A stretch of DNA of 64,000 nt from Roseovarius indicus (GCF_008728195.1 NZ_CP031598.1:3844001-3908000); one strand, 5' to 3'. Positions 16,785 to 27,423 are shown, counted from the first letter of the stretch. Notes: a model not told the origin generated them from the letters alone. Numbers and translations: made by a program.

Positions 16785-17474
16785 ATGCCCATCGCCACAA
16801 TCTCTGCAAAACTGGTCTACTTCGCGCATGTCCCCCGCTGCGGCGGCACGTCGGTCGAGAACTACCTGCGCGGCCGGTTCGGGCCGCTCGCCCTGCTCGA
16901 CCGACAGTTCATCGCCGATCCGCTGCTGCGCACGTGGTGCCGCTCCTCGCCCCAGCACATGGAAGCGGCGGTGCTCGACCGTCTCATCCCGCCGGCCTTC
17001 TTCGCGGCGACATTCGCGCTGGTGCGCCACCCCGCCGACCGGCTCGCGAGCGTCTTTCGCTTCCAGCGCGACATCGAACGCACGATCGACCCCGCCACCG
17101 GCTTCACCACATGGCTGGACGGGCTGCCCAAACGCCTCGCCGAAGACCCGTTCCACCTCGACAACCACCTCCGCCCGATGACCGATCTTGTCCCCGCCAA
17201 CGCGGTCATCTTCCGGCTGGAGAACGGGATGGAACCGGTACTGACCTGGATCGACGAGCTTGCTGGCGACACGCGCGGCGCCCGGAAGATGCCAACGGCC
17301 AACAGCCACGCCGACCGGCTCGCCGCGCAGGAGACCGAGCCCCTGCCCGCCCCCGAGCTGACCGACGATGCGCTTGATATCATCGCCCGGCTCTACGCGA
17401 CGGATTTCGAGCGTTTCGGCTATGATCCGGAAAAAGCTGAACTCTCGCCTGCCGCGGCCAACCCGCCGGCCTGA
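16785..17474 (+). CDS. Sulfotransferase-family protein
   Basis: This 229-residue protein has the sulfotransferase family 2 signature: YFAHVPRCGGTSVENYL (PAPS-binding loop, positions about 12-28) and FALVRHPADRLASVFRFQ (3'-phosphate-binding Arg region). It is near the normal size for short bacterial members and has an Ala/Pro-rich end. No membrane segment is seen. It probably transfers sulfate from PAPS to a saccharide, in line with the epimerase and glycosyltransferase to the left. Unlike its neighbour, its frame is intact. Confidence 0.8.
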   Translation: MPIATISAKLVYFAHVPRCGGTSVENYLRGRFGPLALLDRQFIADPLLRTWCRSSPQHMEAAVLDRLIPPAFFAATFALVRHPADRLASVFRFQRDIERTIDPATGFTTWLDGLPKRLAEDPFHLDNHLRPMTDLVPANAVIFRLENGMEPVLTWIDELAGDTRGARKMPTANSHADRLAAQETEPLPAPELTDDALDIIARLYATDFERFGYDPEKAELSPAAANPPA

Positions 17475-17487
17475 GGCGGGCGCCCGG

Positions 17488-18339
17488 TCACACCTGCCGC
17501 GCCTGCGCGACTTCCATGACCGACAGGCAATGCCGCGCCGGCTCCTGCGCAGTGGCCGCGGCGCGGTCGCCCGGCCGTGCCAGCGAAGCGCCGACACCCT
17601 CGGCCCCGGCCGCCGACAGCTCGCGCAGCAGGCGCGTCGTCAGCCGCAGGCTTTCCGTCCAGGTGTTCTCGGTCAGGATCACCTCGTGCTTTTCCAGCAG
17701 CAGGTGCACATAGCCGACCGCCGCAACCACCGGCCGGTCGACACCCGGCAGACCCGTCAGCGCCCGCGCCTCGATCAGCGCCTCGGGCTCGCCAAGACTG
17801 CGCAGAAGGTCCGGATCCGTGCTCAGCACCCGGTGCCCGGGCGAGACCACCATGTCGCGTTCCGGCTGACCCGGCCCGAGCGCGCCCGCGCGAATCCGCA
17901 CCGGCGCCGCGTCTCGCGGCGCATCGCTCAGCGCCGCACGGCGCATCCCGCGCCACACCACCGGCTGAAAGCCGCGATCCCGGGTCAGAAGCTTGTCCCC
18001 CGGCCGCACCGTCTCGACCGCGCGCTTGCCGCCGAGCGTCGTCACCATCGTGCCGGGGGTAAAGCACGGCACGACCCGGTCGGCGACGGTTTCCACCCGC
18101 CGGTCGCCCAAGGCGCCGGCCGCTGTCGTATATTCGCCTGTCGTGTACTCGCCCGCACCAAGGGCATCCACACCCTCGGCATGCACCGGCATCGCCTTTG
18201 CCCTGAACACCTGCTTCACCTCTTGAGACATCAACCGCATCGGCAGTTGATCTGTATCAGCGCGGCCTTCTGCTCGCCCGACGAAACTAGGATCGGTTTG
18301 TGGCGGGAATAGGAACTTCTCGGGGATACGAGTTGACAT
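17488..18339 (-). CDS. Hint-domain protein
   Basis: This 283-residue protein carries a Hint_2-type (hedgehog/intein-like) module in its middle: VPCFTPGTMVTTLGGKRAV with the nucleophile-type Cys, VRPGDKLLTRDRGFQPVVWRG, and VVSPGHRVL with the conserved His. Such proteins are common and multicopy in Rhodobacteraceae and are often linked to secreted RTX-like proteins. Their cleavage function is mostly unproved. ATG 18339 has AGGA upstream, so I take it over the ORF start at 18384. It is divergent from the acyl-CoA dehydrogenase gene. No signal peptide is evident. Confidence 0.82.
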   Translation of the reverse strand: MSTRIPEKFLFPPQTDPSFVGRAEGRADTDQLPMRLMSQEVKQVFRAKAMPVHAEGVDALGAGEYTTGEYTTAAGALGDRRVETVADRVVPCFTPGTMVTTLGGKRAVETVRPGDKLLTRDRGFQPVVWRGMRRAALSDAPRDAAPVRIRAGALGPGQPERDMVVSPGHRVLSTDPDLLRSLGEPEALIEARALTGLPGVDRPVVAAVGYVHLLLEKHEVILTENTWTESLRLTTRLLRELSAAGAEGVGASLARPGDRAAATAQEPARHCLSVMEVAQARQV

Positions 18340-18423
18340 TATGGCGACAATCCTGCCGAAACCGTTAAGACATGGGCCCGGCACAACCGGGCAGGAATGC
18401 GCAGGAATATGAGAGGCGAGGAC

Positions 18424-19653
<1,230 letters not shown>

Positions 19654-19683
19654 GGCGCGGAAGAATGCCCGGCGGAGTAGCCC

Positions 19684-20613
19684 CTACTCCGCCACCTCCG
19701 CCTCTTTCGCCCGCCGCTGCATCCTGACCGGGATCTCCCGCGCCAGCCTTAACAGATGCGCCATGAAGGGCTTGTCGCCGTCATCCTCGCGGATCGCCGC
19801 GTAAAGCCGCTTGGTCACGCCCTTCTCCGTCAGCGGCCGGGTGATGTAATCCGAACTCGCCCTTTGCTCGCGCAGCACCCAGTCCGGCAAAACCGCCACC
19901 CCCCGGTTCGACGCCACCAGCAGCAGGATCACCGCCGTCAATTCCACCTGCCGCACCGCCCGCGGCTCCACCCGCGCGGGCGTCAGCAGCTCGGTGAACA
20001 CATCGAGCCGCGTCCGTTCCACCGGGTAGGTGATCAGCGTCTCGCCCCTGAGATCCTCCGCCTCGATAAACGCCTTCTCCGCCAGCGGATGCTGCGACGA
20101 GGCAACGAAAACCGGCTCATAGTCGAAAAGCGGCCGGAACGTGATCCCGTCCAGATCCTCCGGATCCGACGACACCACGAGATCCACCTCCTCCTTCTGC
20201 AAGGCCGGCAGCGCGTCAAACGCCAAGCCGGGCCGGATGTCCACATCCACATCCGGCCAGGATTTCCGGAACTGCTCCAGCACCGGGAACAGCCACTCGA
20301 AACAGGCGTGGCACTCGATGGCGATATGCAGCCGCCCGGCACTGCCCAGCCGCAGCCCGTCGAACTCGGCCTCCAGCGCCTCGATCTCGGGCAGCACCTT
20401 CTCGGCCACCCTGAGCAGCCGCATCCCCGCCGCCGACAGGCGCAAGGGCTTGGACCGCCTGACAAAAAGCTCCACGCCGGCCTGATCCTCCAGCCCCTTG
20501 ATCTGGTGGCTCAACGCCGACTGGGTGATGTGCAACAGGTCCGCCGCCTTGGCCAATCCGCCCGCCTGGTGAACCGCCCGGATCGTTCTGAGGTGCCGGA
20601 AGTCGATGTGCAT
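19684..20613 (-). CDS. metR: LysR-family methionine regulator MetR
   Basis: This 309-residue LysR-type regulator has an N-terminal winged HTH (FRHLRTIRAVHQAGGLAKAA, LHITQSALSHQIKGLE) and an effector domain from about residue 90. Sequence style and its divergent partner metF (methylenetetrahydrofolate reductase) point to MetR, which activates methionine synthesis genes with homocysteine as coinducer. The intergenic region of 104 bases between the two starts should carry its binding sites. LysR proteins usually repress their own gene from the same site. Confidence 0.85.
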   Translation of the reverse strand: MHIDFRHLRTIRAVHQAGGLAKAADLLHITQSALSHQIKGLEDQAGVELFVRRSKPLRLSAAGMRLLRVAEKVLPEIEALEAEFDGLRLGSAGRLHIAIECHACFEWLFPVLEQFRKSWPDVDVDIRPGLAFDALPALQKEEVDLVVSSDPEDLDGITFRPLFDYEPVFVASSQHPLAEKAFIEAEDLRGETLITYPVERTRLDVFTELLTPARVEPRAVRQVELTAVILLLVASNRGVAVLPDWVLREQRASSDYITRPLTEKGVTKRLYAAIREDDGDKPFMAHLLRLAREIPVRMQRRAKEAEVAE

Positions 20614-20717
20614 TATTAGTCCGCCTCAACTAAACCATGAATATTATGAAGTTGTCTCACGTTCCCGCGCCTGCGACAAGGGTGGCAAGCATGCCCCTTT
20701 GCAAAGGATCGATCACC
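20614..20717. promoter_or_regulatory. metR-metF divergent promoter region
   Basis: The 104 bases between the two start codons contain TGAA at 20638-20641 and TGAA at 20647-20650, spaced by five bases. MetR half sites are TGAA, but the usual site is a palindrome (TGAA-N5-TTCA) and this is a direct repeat, so the match is weak. The AAAGGA ribosome binding site of metF lies at the right end. Confidence 0.4.
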
Positions 20718-21590
20718 ATGAAAGCCCCCTCCGTCTCCTTCGAGTTCTTCCCCCCCAAGTCGCTCGAGGCCTCCTTCCGCCTCTGGGACACCGTCCAGGC
20801 GCTGGCCCCGCTCGAGCCCGACTTCGTGTCGGTCACCTACGGCGCCGGCGGCACCACGCGTGAGCTGACCCGCGACGCGGTCGCGACCCTGCACAAGACC
20901 TCCGGCCTCAACGTCGCCGCCCACCTGACCTGCGTCGACGCCAGCCGCGAGGAAACGCTCGCCATCGCCGACGGCTTTGCCGAGGCCGGCGTGAACGAGA
21001 TCGTGGCGCTCCGCGGCGACCCGCCCAAGGGCTCGGGCGGCTTCACCCCCCACCCGGATGGCTTCAACGACAGCTGCGAGCTGATCTCGGCCCTGGCCGA
21101 AACCGGCAAGTTCAAGATCCGCGTCGGCGCCTACCCCGAGAAACACCCCGAAGCGGCCGACTCGAACGCCGATATCGACTACCTCAAGCGCAAGATCGAC
21201 GCCGGCGCCGACGAGGCGATCACCCAGTTCTTCTTCGAGGCCGACACCTTCTTCCGCTTCCGCGACGCCTGCGCCAAGGCCGGCATCGACGCGCCGATCC
21301 TGCCCGGCATCCTGCCCATCGAGAACTGGAACGGCGCGCGCCGCTTCGCCGAATCCTGCGGCACCTCGGTCCCGGCATGGCTGGCCGACGCCTTCGAAAA
21401 GGCCCAGGCCCATGACGACGGGCGCGAGGACCTGCTCGCCGTGGCCGTGGCGACCGAGCTCTGCAGCAAGCTGATCGACGGCGGCGTCGAGCACCTGCAC
21501 TTCTACACGCTCAACCGCCCCGACCTCACCCGCGACGTCTGCCACGCCCTCGGCGTGCGCTCCAAGGTCGAACTGCGCGACGTCGCCTGA
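20718..21590 (+). CDS. metF: 5,10-methylenetetrahydrofolate reductase
   Basis: This 290-residue enzyme reduces methylene-THF to 5-methyl-THF, the methyl donor for methionine synthesis. Its beta/alpha barrel begins SFEFFPPKS, followed by DFVSVTYGAGGTTRE and VAHLTCVD, and later NEIVALRGDPPKG and ITQFFFEADTFFRF, all typical of MetF. The ATG at 20718 has AAAGGA just upstream; an ORF from 20637 would add 27 residues with no family match. It is divergent from metR and ends before a strong terminator at 21627-21664. Confidence 0.93.
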   Translation: MKAPSVSFEFFPPKSLEASFRLWDTVQALAPLEPDFVSVTYGAGGTTRELTRDAVATLHKTSGLNVAAHLTCVDASREETLAIADGFAEAGVNEIVALRGDPPKGSGGFTPHPDGFNDSCELISALAETGKFKIRVGAYPEKHPEAADSNADIDYLKRKIDAGADEAITQFFFEADTFFRFRDACAKAGIDAPILPGILPIENWNGARRFAESCGTSVPAWLADAFEKAQAHDDGREDLLAVAVATELCSKLIDGGVEHLHFYTLNRPDLTRDVCHALGVRSKVELRDVA

Positions 21591-21626
21591 CACCGTTCCG
21601 ACGGGGCTCTCCGCCCCCGTCCCTCC

Positions 21627-21664
21627 AGCCCGGCCGCAGCACCGCCTGCTGGCCGGGCTTTTTT
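21627..21664 (+). terminator. Intrinsic terminator of metF
   Basis: AGCCCGGCC (21627-21635) pairs with GGCCGGGCT (21651-21659), with an inner AGCA/TGCT pairing, and six T follow. It lies just after the metF stop. Confidence 0.85.
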
Positions 21665-21738
21665 CGTGCCGTAGCGTCAGGCTTGCCCCGCACGCCGCGG
21701 CCCACCTAGGCTCTGCCACAACGAAGGGAGCCCGCCGC

Positions 21739-22236
21739 ATGTCCGACCCCCAGCCCCACGTCGCCCAAACCCTCGACGACCTGCCCGACATGGCCGACCT
21801 GCTGTCGCGCACCGGGCTCGAATTCATGCAGGACGTGCTCGCCGGCAAGCTCTCCGGCCCGCCGATCGGTGCCACCATGGGCTTTCACCTCGCCCATGTC
21901 GAACCGGGTCGCGTGGTCTTCGAAGGCACGCCCGACTTCACCGTCACCAACCCGATGCGCGGCGTGCATGGCGGCTGGTACGGCGCCATCCTCGACAGCT
22001 GCATGGCCTGCGCGGTGATGACCACGCTGCCAAAAGGGCAGATCTACACGACGCTCGAATACAAGGTGAACATCACCCGCGCCGTGCCGCTCGGCACCCG
22101 GATGGAAGCGGTGGGCGAGGTCAGCCACGCCGGCCGCCGCACCGGCGTCGCCACGGGCGAGTTGCGCGGCGTCGACGACGGCAAGCTCTACGCCACCGCC
22201 AGCACCACCTGCCTGGTCATGGACGCAAACCCCTGA
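21739..22236 (+). CDS. PaaI-family (hot-dog) thioesterase
   Basis: This 165-residue protein has a hot-dog fold with the PaaI-type signature NPMRGVHGGWYGAILDSCMA and the strand LEYKVNITRAVPLG. Such enzymes hydrolyse acyl-CoA thioesters, often aromatic or medium-chain. An Ala/Val-rich strand pattern continues to the C-terminus. A GGGAG motif precedes the ATG. Substrate is not readable. Confidence 0.82.
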   Translation: MSDPQPHVAQTLDDLPDMADLLSRTGLEFMQDVLAGKLSGPPIGATMGFHLAHVEPGRVVFEGTPDFTVTNPMRGVHGGWYGAILDSCMACAVMTTLPKGQIYTTLEYKVNITRAVPLGTRMEAVGEVSHAGRRTGVATGELRGVDDGKLYATASTTCLVMDANP

Positions 22237-22280
22237 AGCCGGGGCACCGGGCCTCACCGCTGGGGGCGCTGCCCCCAGAC

Positions 22281-22313
22281 CCCCGGGATATTGGAACCAA
22301 GAAGAAGCAGGGG
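22281..22313. repeat. Intergenic repeat, GGGATATT/AAGAAGAAGC family, copy 1
   Basis: CCCCGGGATATT followed by ACCAAGAAGAAGCAGGGG is one arm of a repeat also seen at 29672, 41021 and 56690. Here only one arm is present, downstream of the thioesterase gene and between convergent genes. Confidence 0.75.
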
Positions 22314-22332
22314 CGCGCGCAAGGCCCGGCTG

Positions 22333-23394
22333 TCAGTGTGCCGCCGCCGCCCCGGGCAGCAGGTCGTCCCGCCCGCGCACGGTATCATGCAGCCGTTCCG
22401 ACCGGTCCTGCCCCACCACGCGCGCGCTGCGGATCAGGAAGATCTTGCCCCAGCCGCTCCACGTGCCGCAGGAGGGCGCGTCGGGATCGGCCGGAAACCG
22501 CGCCTCCCAGCCTTCGGGCAGGGCCACGCCGCACTCTTCCAGCTTGCCCATCATCCAGCGGAACGGCACGTTGGCCAGCGGCCTTGCCGCCTCGACCCCG
22601 CCAAGCTGGCCGCCCACGTCGCCGTGATTGCCGCGGAACCAGACCTGTTCGACCTTGCCGGGAAAGCCCTCCGGCGTTTCCCACAGGACCGGTGTGTAGA
22701 CCGTCCGCCGCTCGTCCAGCGCCAGCGCGTGATAGCCGCGCTTGATCGCGGGCCCGAGGCGATGGTTGTGGAAGGCATGCGCCGGCTCCGACCAGCGCCA
22801 GACGATGGGAAGACGCAGGCCCAGCGCCTTGACCGTGTCCCAAACGCCGATCATCTCGATCTCGACCGTTTCGTGGCAATAGGCGGCGACAAAGGCGCGC
22901 TCGGCCGCCGTCTCGCCGCCCGCCTGGTAATGGCGATAGGCGGTCATGATGTTGCGCTCGGTCGCATGCCGCGCCTTCAGGAGCCCGACCTGGTCGATGA
23001 TCCCGGCCAGCGAGCGCACCGCGTAGGCGCCCCGGGAATAGCCCATCAGGATGATCCGGTCGCCGGCGCGATAGCGGCTGGCAAGATAGCCGTAGGCCCG
23101 CCGGATCTGCCGGTTGATCCCGCGCCCCGTCACCACGTCGCCGGTCGAGGCCCAGTCCTGCCACTGCACGCCCGCCTCGTAGTAAAGCGACAGCCGCGCA
23201 TGGGCGACCTCGCTCAACAGCCGATAGGCCAGCCCGGCATTGCTTTCATGGCCTGCGTCCAGCGTGGACATCGTCCCGTCGAGGATGATCACATGCGTGA
23301 CCTGCCCCCGCGTGCCTTCGTACCGGCTCTGCTCGTGGCGCAGCCCCGGCCGAACCAGATGGTAAAGACGCTTAGCCCACCGTGTCCATTGCAT
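22333..23394 (-). CDS. DUF2235-family alpha/beta-hydrolase-like protein
   Basis: This 353-residue protein of the DUF2235 family has the lipase/phospholipase-like elbow ILMGYSRGAYAVRSLAG, the aspartate segment MIGVWDTVKALG, and WFRGNHGDVGGQLG with the catalytic-type His. Members resemble Tle1 phospholipases of type VI secretion, but no secretion gene is nearby and no signal peptide is seen. Its start overlaps the end of the upstream large molybdopterin subunit by 23 bases, so the two genes are likely co-transcribed. Confidence 0.85.
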   Translation of the reverse strand: MQWTRWAKRLYHLVRPGLRHEQSRYEGTRGQVTHVIILDGTMSTLDAGHESNAGLAYRLLSEVAHARLSLYYEAGVQWQDWASTGDVVTGRGINRQIRRAYGYLASRYRAGDRIILMGYSRGAYAVRSLAGIIDQVGLLKARHATERNIMTAYRHYQAGGETAAERAFVAAYCHETVEIEMIGVWDTVKALGLRLPIVWRWSEPAHAFHNHRLGPAIKRGYHALALDERRTVYTPVLWETPEGFPGKVEQVWFRGNHGDVGGQLGGVEAARPLANVPFRWMMGKLEECGVALPEGWEARFPADPDAPSCGTWSGWGKIFLIRSARVVGQDRSERLHDTVRGRDDLLPGAAAAH

Positions 23395-25669
23395 CGTTCA
23401 GCATCTTCCATACGCGCGACGGCGTGAACGGCATGTCGGCCTGCCGCACCCCTCGTTGCCACAGCGCGTCGGCCACCGCATTGGCGGTCGCCGCCATCGC
23501 CCCTACCGTGCCGGCCTCGCCACAGCCCTTCATGCCCATCGCGTTGGCGGTCGACGGCACCGGCTCCGAGGTAAACCCGATCATCGGCACATCATCGGCC
23601 CGCGGCATCGCATAGTCCATGAAACTCCCGGTCAGCAGCTGGCCATCCTCGTCATAACCCACATGCTCCCAAAGCGCCTGGCCGATGCCCTGCACGCTGC
23701 CGCCATGCACCTGGCCCTCGGCCAGCATCGGGTTGATCAGGTTGCCGAAATCGTCGACCACCGTGTACCGCTCCAGCGTGACATGCCCCGTCTCCGGATC
23801 GACCTCGACCTCGGCCACATGGGCCCCGTTGGGGTAGGACCGGCCCGGCAGCGTCGCCGTCTCCTCATGCACCAGCAAATCGGTCCGCCCGTCGACCCGC
23901 GCCATCTCGGCGGCCTCCACGAAGGTCGGCGTCAGGTTCGAGCCCGGCGCGCGGAAGGTCTCGTCGTCGAACGCCACATCCTCCGGCGCCACGCCCATCT
24001 TCTCGGCCAGGTAGGGCGTGAACGCCTCGACCATCTTGCTCACCGTCGCCAGCGTCGCGTTGTTCTGCGTCGTCACCGACCGCGAGCCGCCGGTGCCGCC
24101 GCCGGTGGCCACCTTGTCGCTGTCGCCCTGCACGACGCGGATATTCTCCACCGGTATCCCAGTCTGATCCGACAGGAAGCGGGCATAGGCCGTCTCGTGC
24201 CCCTGCCCGTTCGACTGCGTGCCTACATAGATCGACACCGTGCCATCCTCGTGAAACTCCACCTTCGCGGTCTCGGTCGGGTTGCCGAGGATCGCCTCGA
24301 TATAATAGCACAGCCCCATGCCGCGCAGCCGGCCCTGACCTTCGCTCTCGGCCTTGCGCGCCGCGAACCCGTCGCGATCCGCCGCCTCTTCCGCCTTGGC
24401 CAGAAGCCGCGCGAACTCGCCCACATCATAGGTCTCGCCGGTAAAGGATGTGTAAGGAAACTGGTCCGGCTTGATGAAATTCCGCCGGTGCAGCTCCCAC
24501 GTATCCACGCCCAGCTCGCGCGCCGCCCGGTCCATCACCCGCTCCAGCGCATAGATCGCCTCGGGCCGCCCGGCCCCGCGATAGGCATCGACCTGCGTCG
24601 TGTTGGTATAGAACCCCTCGACATGCTGATAGGCGGTCTGGATATCGAACACCCCCGTCAGCACCTTGGAAAACAGCACCGTCTGGATCGGCTGGTTCAG
24701 CCCGCTGTTATACGCCCCCATGTTGCAGCGCGTCTCGACCCGGTAGGCGGTGATCTTCAGATCGTCGTCAAACGCCAGCGTCAGGTCATGCTCAAGGTCG
24801 CGCCCCGCATTGTCGCTCAGCATCGTCTCCGACCGGTCGGCATACCAACGCACCGGGCGCTCCAGCATCCGTGCCGCCTGCCCGACGAGATAGGTCTCGG
24901 GATAGTCCGGCGCCTTGGTGCCGAACCCGCCGCCCACATCCGGGATGGTCACCCTGATCTCTTCCGGCTCCAACCCGTAGATCTTCGCCCCGTTCCGCTT
25001 GGTGTTCCACACCCCCTGCCCGCCGAAGGACAGGTGCAAACGCCCGTCTTCCATGTCGGCCCAGGCCCCGCGCGGCTCCATCGGGTTCGAGATGATGCGG
25101 TTATCCCCCACCGACAGCCGCACCACATGCGCGGCCTCGGCAATGGCCTTCTCCGTGCCCTCTTCATCGCCCAGCGCCCAGTCGAACGCCCGGTTCTCCG
25201 GCACGTCCTCGTGCAGCGGCTCGCCACCGGCGGCCAGCGCCATGTGTACCGGCAGATCCTCGTAATCCACCTCGATCAACTCGGCCGCATCCCGCGCCTC
25301 CTGCAGCGTGTCGGCCACCACCATCGCCACAGCCTCGCCAACAAAGCGCACCCGCCCCTCGGCCAGAAGCGGCCGGCGCGGGGCGGCGCCCTTGCTGCCG
25401 TCGCGATTGTCCACCGTCACGGCGGCCAGCCCTTCGGTCACCCCCGCCTCGCGCAGGCCTTCGCCATCCAGCACGAGGTGCACCCCCGGCGCCTCCTTCG
25501 CGGCCTCCAAATCGATCGACGCAATCGTCGCATGCGCCATGGGCGAGCGCAGGAAATACACCCGCAGCGCCTCTTCCGGCGGCGTGTCATCCAGGTACCG
25601 GCCGTGACCGGTCAGGAAACGAACGTCTTCAAGGCGGGAGGCCGGTTGGCTCTTGCCGAATTTCTGCAT
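23372..25669 (-). CDS. Molybdenum hydroxylase large subunit (form II CoxL-like)
   Basis: This 765-residue xanthine dehydrogenase-family molybdopterin subunit has the N-terminal Ald_Xan_dh segment RFLTGHGRYLDDTPPEEALR. The active-site loop VDAYRGAGRPEA is of form II type (AYRGAGR) and not the AYxCSFR motif of true CO dehydrogenase, so CO oxidation is not expected. The catalytic Glu region is MKGCGEAGTVGA near the C-terminus. It normally pairs with a medium FAD subunit and a small 2Fe-2S subunit, but neither gene is present beside it: its upstream neighbour is a decarboxylase. It may use subunits encoded elsewhere or be an orphan. Confidence 0.88.
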   Translation of the reverse strand: MQKFGKSQPASRLEDVRFLTGHGRYLDDTPPEEALRVYFLRSPMAHATIASIDLEAAKEAPGVHLVLDGEGLREAGVTEGLAAVTVDNRDGSKGAAPRRPLLAEGRVRFVGEAVAMVVADTLQEARDAAELIEVDYEDLPVHMALAAGGEPLHEDVPENRAFDWALGDEEGTEKAIAEAAHVVRLSVGDNRIISNPMEPRGAWADMEDGRLHLSFGGQGVWNTKRNGAKIYGLEPEEIRVTIPDVGGGFGTKAPDYPETYLVGQAARMLERPVRWYADRSETMLSDNAGRDLEHDLTLAFDDDLKITAYRVETRCNMGAYNSGLNQPIQTVLFSKVLTGVFDIQTAYQHVEGFYTNTTQVDAYRGAGRPEAIYALERVMDRAARELGVDTWELHRRNFIKPDQFPYTSFTGETYDVGEFARLLAKAEEAADRDGFAARKAESEGQGRLRGMGLCYYIEAILGNPTETAKVEFHEDGTVSIYVGTQSNGQGHETAYARFLSDQTGIPVENIRVVQGDSDKVATGGGTGGSRSVTTQNNATLATVSKMVEAFTPYLAEKMGVAPEDVAFDDETFRAPGSNLTPTFVEAAEMARVDGRTDLLVHEETATLPGRSYPNGAHVAEVEVDPETGHVTLERYTVVDDFGNLINPMLAEGQVHGGSVQGIGQALWEHVGYDEDGQLLTGSFMDYAMPRADDVPMIGFTSEPVPSTANAMGMKGCGEAGTVGAMAATANAVADALWQRGVRQADMPFTPSRVWKMLNDAMDTVG

Positions 25670-25742
25670 GGGTCAGCGTCCTTCTGGCCTGTGTCGGGTC
25701 GAGCCCGACCCTAGCCCTTGGGCGCCCGGTGTCCAGACCCGA

Positions 25743-26873
25743 TCAGCCCAGCCGCGCCACCGTCACCGCCTCGCCCGGCCCGTACCCGTTGAACCGGGTC
25801 GCGATGGCGCGCGAATAGGCACCCATGCCATCGAAGAGCACATAGTCCCCTTCCGCCATGTCGCCGGGCAGCGCCACGGGCGCCGGCAACCGGTCGAGGC
25901 TGTCGCAGGTCGGCCCGTAAACCACCCGGCTCACCGCCTCGCCGCCCCGCGCCGCACCATCCGGCCCGATCACCCGGATCCGGTCGCCCATGCCGATATC
26001 GCGCGCCTCGAACAGCCCGCCATAGATGCCGTCATTGAGGAAAACCGCCCCGCAACCGCGCAGCGCCTTGACCCGCGTGGCCAGCGTGAACGCCTCGGCC
26101 ACCATCGCCCGGCCCGGCTCGCATACGAGCGCCGGCGCGTCCTCACCGAAAGCCCGGCGGGTCACCACCGCGACATGATCGAAAATCGCCTCCAGGTCCG
26201 GGGCGACCCCGTCCCGATGCGAGGCAAACCCGCCGCCGACATTCAGCCGCCTGATCCTGACACCGGCCGTCTTCGACACATCCGCCGCCGCCTCGATATA
26301 GGCGCCCCACGCCGCGGGGTCCGCGCATTGCGTGCCCGGATGGAACGTCATCGCCGGCACGAACCCCATCGCCGCCACCTCGCGCAACAGCGCCGCCGCC
26401 TTCTCCGGCCCGGCCCCGAACTTCTCGCCGAAATCATAGGCCGCCCCGCTCACCGGCAGCGCCAGCCGCACCGCGACCTCCGTCTCCCTCGGCAGCGGAT
26501 CGAGCTTCGCCAGCTCTCCGAAACAGTCGACCGAGCACGACGCCACACCCACCGCGCGGGCCACGGCCACCTCCTCCCGCGACCGGACCGGGTTGTTGTA
26601 ATGCAGAACCGCATCGGGGCAGAGCGCGCGCACCGCGTACATCTCCCTCGGGCTCGCCACGTCGAAGGCGCGCATGCCCGAGGCCACGAGGTTGGCCAGA
26701 ACCTCCTCCCCGGCATTGGCCTTGACGGCATAGGTCACCAGCCCCGGAAACCCGTCCCGAAACCGCCGCGCCGTTGCCTGCAAAATCGCCGGAGAGAAAT
26801 AGAACTGCGCCATGTCCGGCGTATGCCGCGCAATATGGCTGGCCGGGTCGGCCCATGTCGGGGTGTCTCGCAT
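25743..26873 (-). CDS. Type III PLP-dependent decarboxylase (ornithine/lysine type)
   Basis: This 376-residue fold-type III enzyme is of the ornithine/diaminopimelate decarboxylase group. VTYAVKANAGEEVL carries the PLP lysine, TFHPGTQC the phosphate-side region, RLNVGGGFASH the glycine loop, CEPGRAMVAE the PLP contact, and YGPTCDSLD the catalytic Cys/Asp motif of ornithine decarboxylase. It should make putrescine (or cadaverine) in polyamine synthesis. It is divergent from an Lrp/AsnC regulator at 26983, which may control it. Confidence 0.88.
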   Translation of the reverse strand: MRDTPTWADPASHIARHTPDMAQFYFSPAILQATARRFRDGFPGLVTYAVKANAGEEVLANLVASGMRAFDVASPREMYAVRALCPDAVLHYNNPVRSREEVAVARAVGVASCSVDCFGELAKLDPLPRETEVAVRLALPVSGAAYDFGEKFGAGPEKAAALLREVAAMGFVPAMTFHPGTQCADPAAWGAYIEAAADVSKTAGVRIRRLNVGGGFASHRDGVAPDLEAIFDHVAVVTRRAFGEDAPALVCEPGRAMVAEAFTLATRVKALRGCGAVFLNDGIYGGLFEARDIGMGDRIRVIGPDGAARGGEAVSRVVYGPTCDSLDRLPAPVALPGDMAEGDYVLFDGMGAYSRAIATRFNGYGPGEAVTVARLG

Positions 26874-26982
26874 CTCACTGCCTCGCGTCCTGTTTTCTTT
26901 TCAGTCTGCGCGCAAATCTCGTCGATTTCATCAGGCGGATCGTATAAATTGACGCAAACTGTCGTCAGATCGCCAAGACACC

Positions 26983-27417
26983 ATGCAAATCGACCAACTC
27001 GACCAGGCCCTGCTCTCGCTGCTTCAGGAAAACGCCCGCATGCCGGTGGCCGTCCTTGCCCGCCGCCTCGGCCTTGCCCGCACCACCGTGCAAGCCCGGC
27101 TCGACCGGCTTGAGGAAACCGGCACCATCGCCGGCTATACCGTTCGCCTGACCGACGCGCTGCGCGCGCCCCTGCGCGCCACGGCCCTTGTCAGCATCGA
27201 GCCGCGCAGCGCGCCCACCGTCCTCGCCCGGCTCGAGTCGCTGCCGGGCGTGCGCACCGTCCACACCACCTCGGGCCGTTTCGACCTGATCATCGGGCTC
27301 GAGGCCACCACCACGGAAGAGCTCGACGACACGCTCGACCGCATCGGCGAGGCCAAGGGCGTCAAGGGCTCCGAAAGCCTGATTCACCTCTCCACGAAAA
27401 TCGACCGGCGCGGGTAA
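26983..27417 (+). CDS. Lrp/AsnC-family transcriptional regulator
   Basis: This 144-residue Lrp-type regulator has an N-terminal HTH (DQALLSLLQENARMPVAVLA, LGLARTTVQARLDRLEE) and a C-terminal RAM ligand domain beginning near residue 65. Such proteins bind amino acids and act as local regulators. It is separated by 109 bases from the divergent ornithine/lysine-type decarboxylase and most likely controls it and itself. Its end is six bases from the end of the convergent dacB. Confidence 0.87.
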   Translation: MQIDQLDQALLSLLQENARMPVAVLARRLGLARTTVQARLDRLEETGTIAGYTVRLTDALRAPLRATALVSIEPRSAPTVLARLESLPGVRTVHTTSGRFDLIIGLEATTTEELDDTLDRIGEAKGVKGSESLIHLSTKIDRRG

Positions 27418-27423
27418 GCGGCC

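Noticed and set aside
23456..25714. A 752-codon plus-strand ORF opposite the CoxL-like gene
   Set aside because: Shadow frame of the molybdenum hydroxylase; His/Arg/Pro-rich with no motif.
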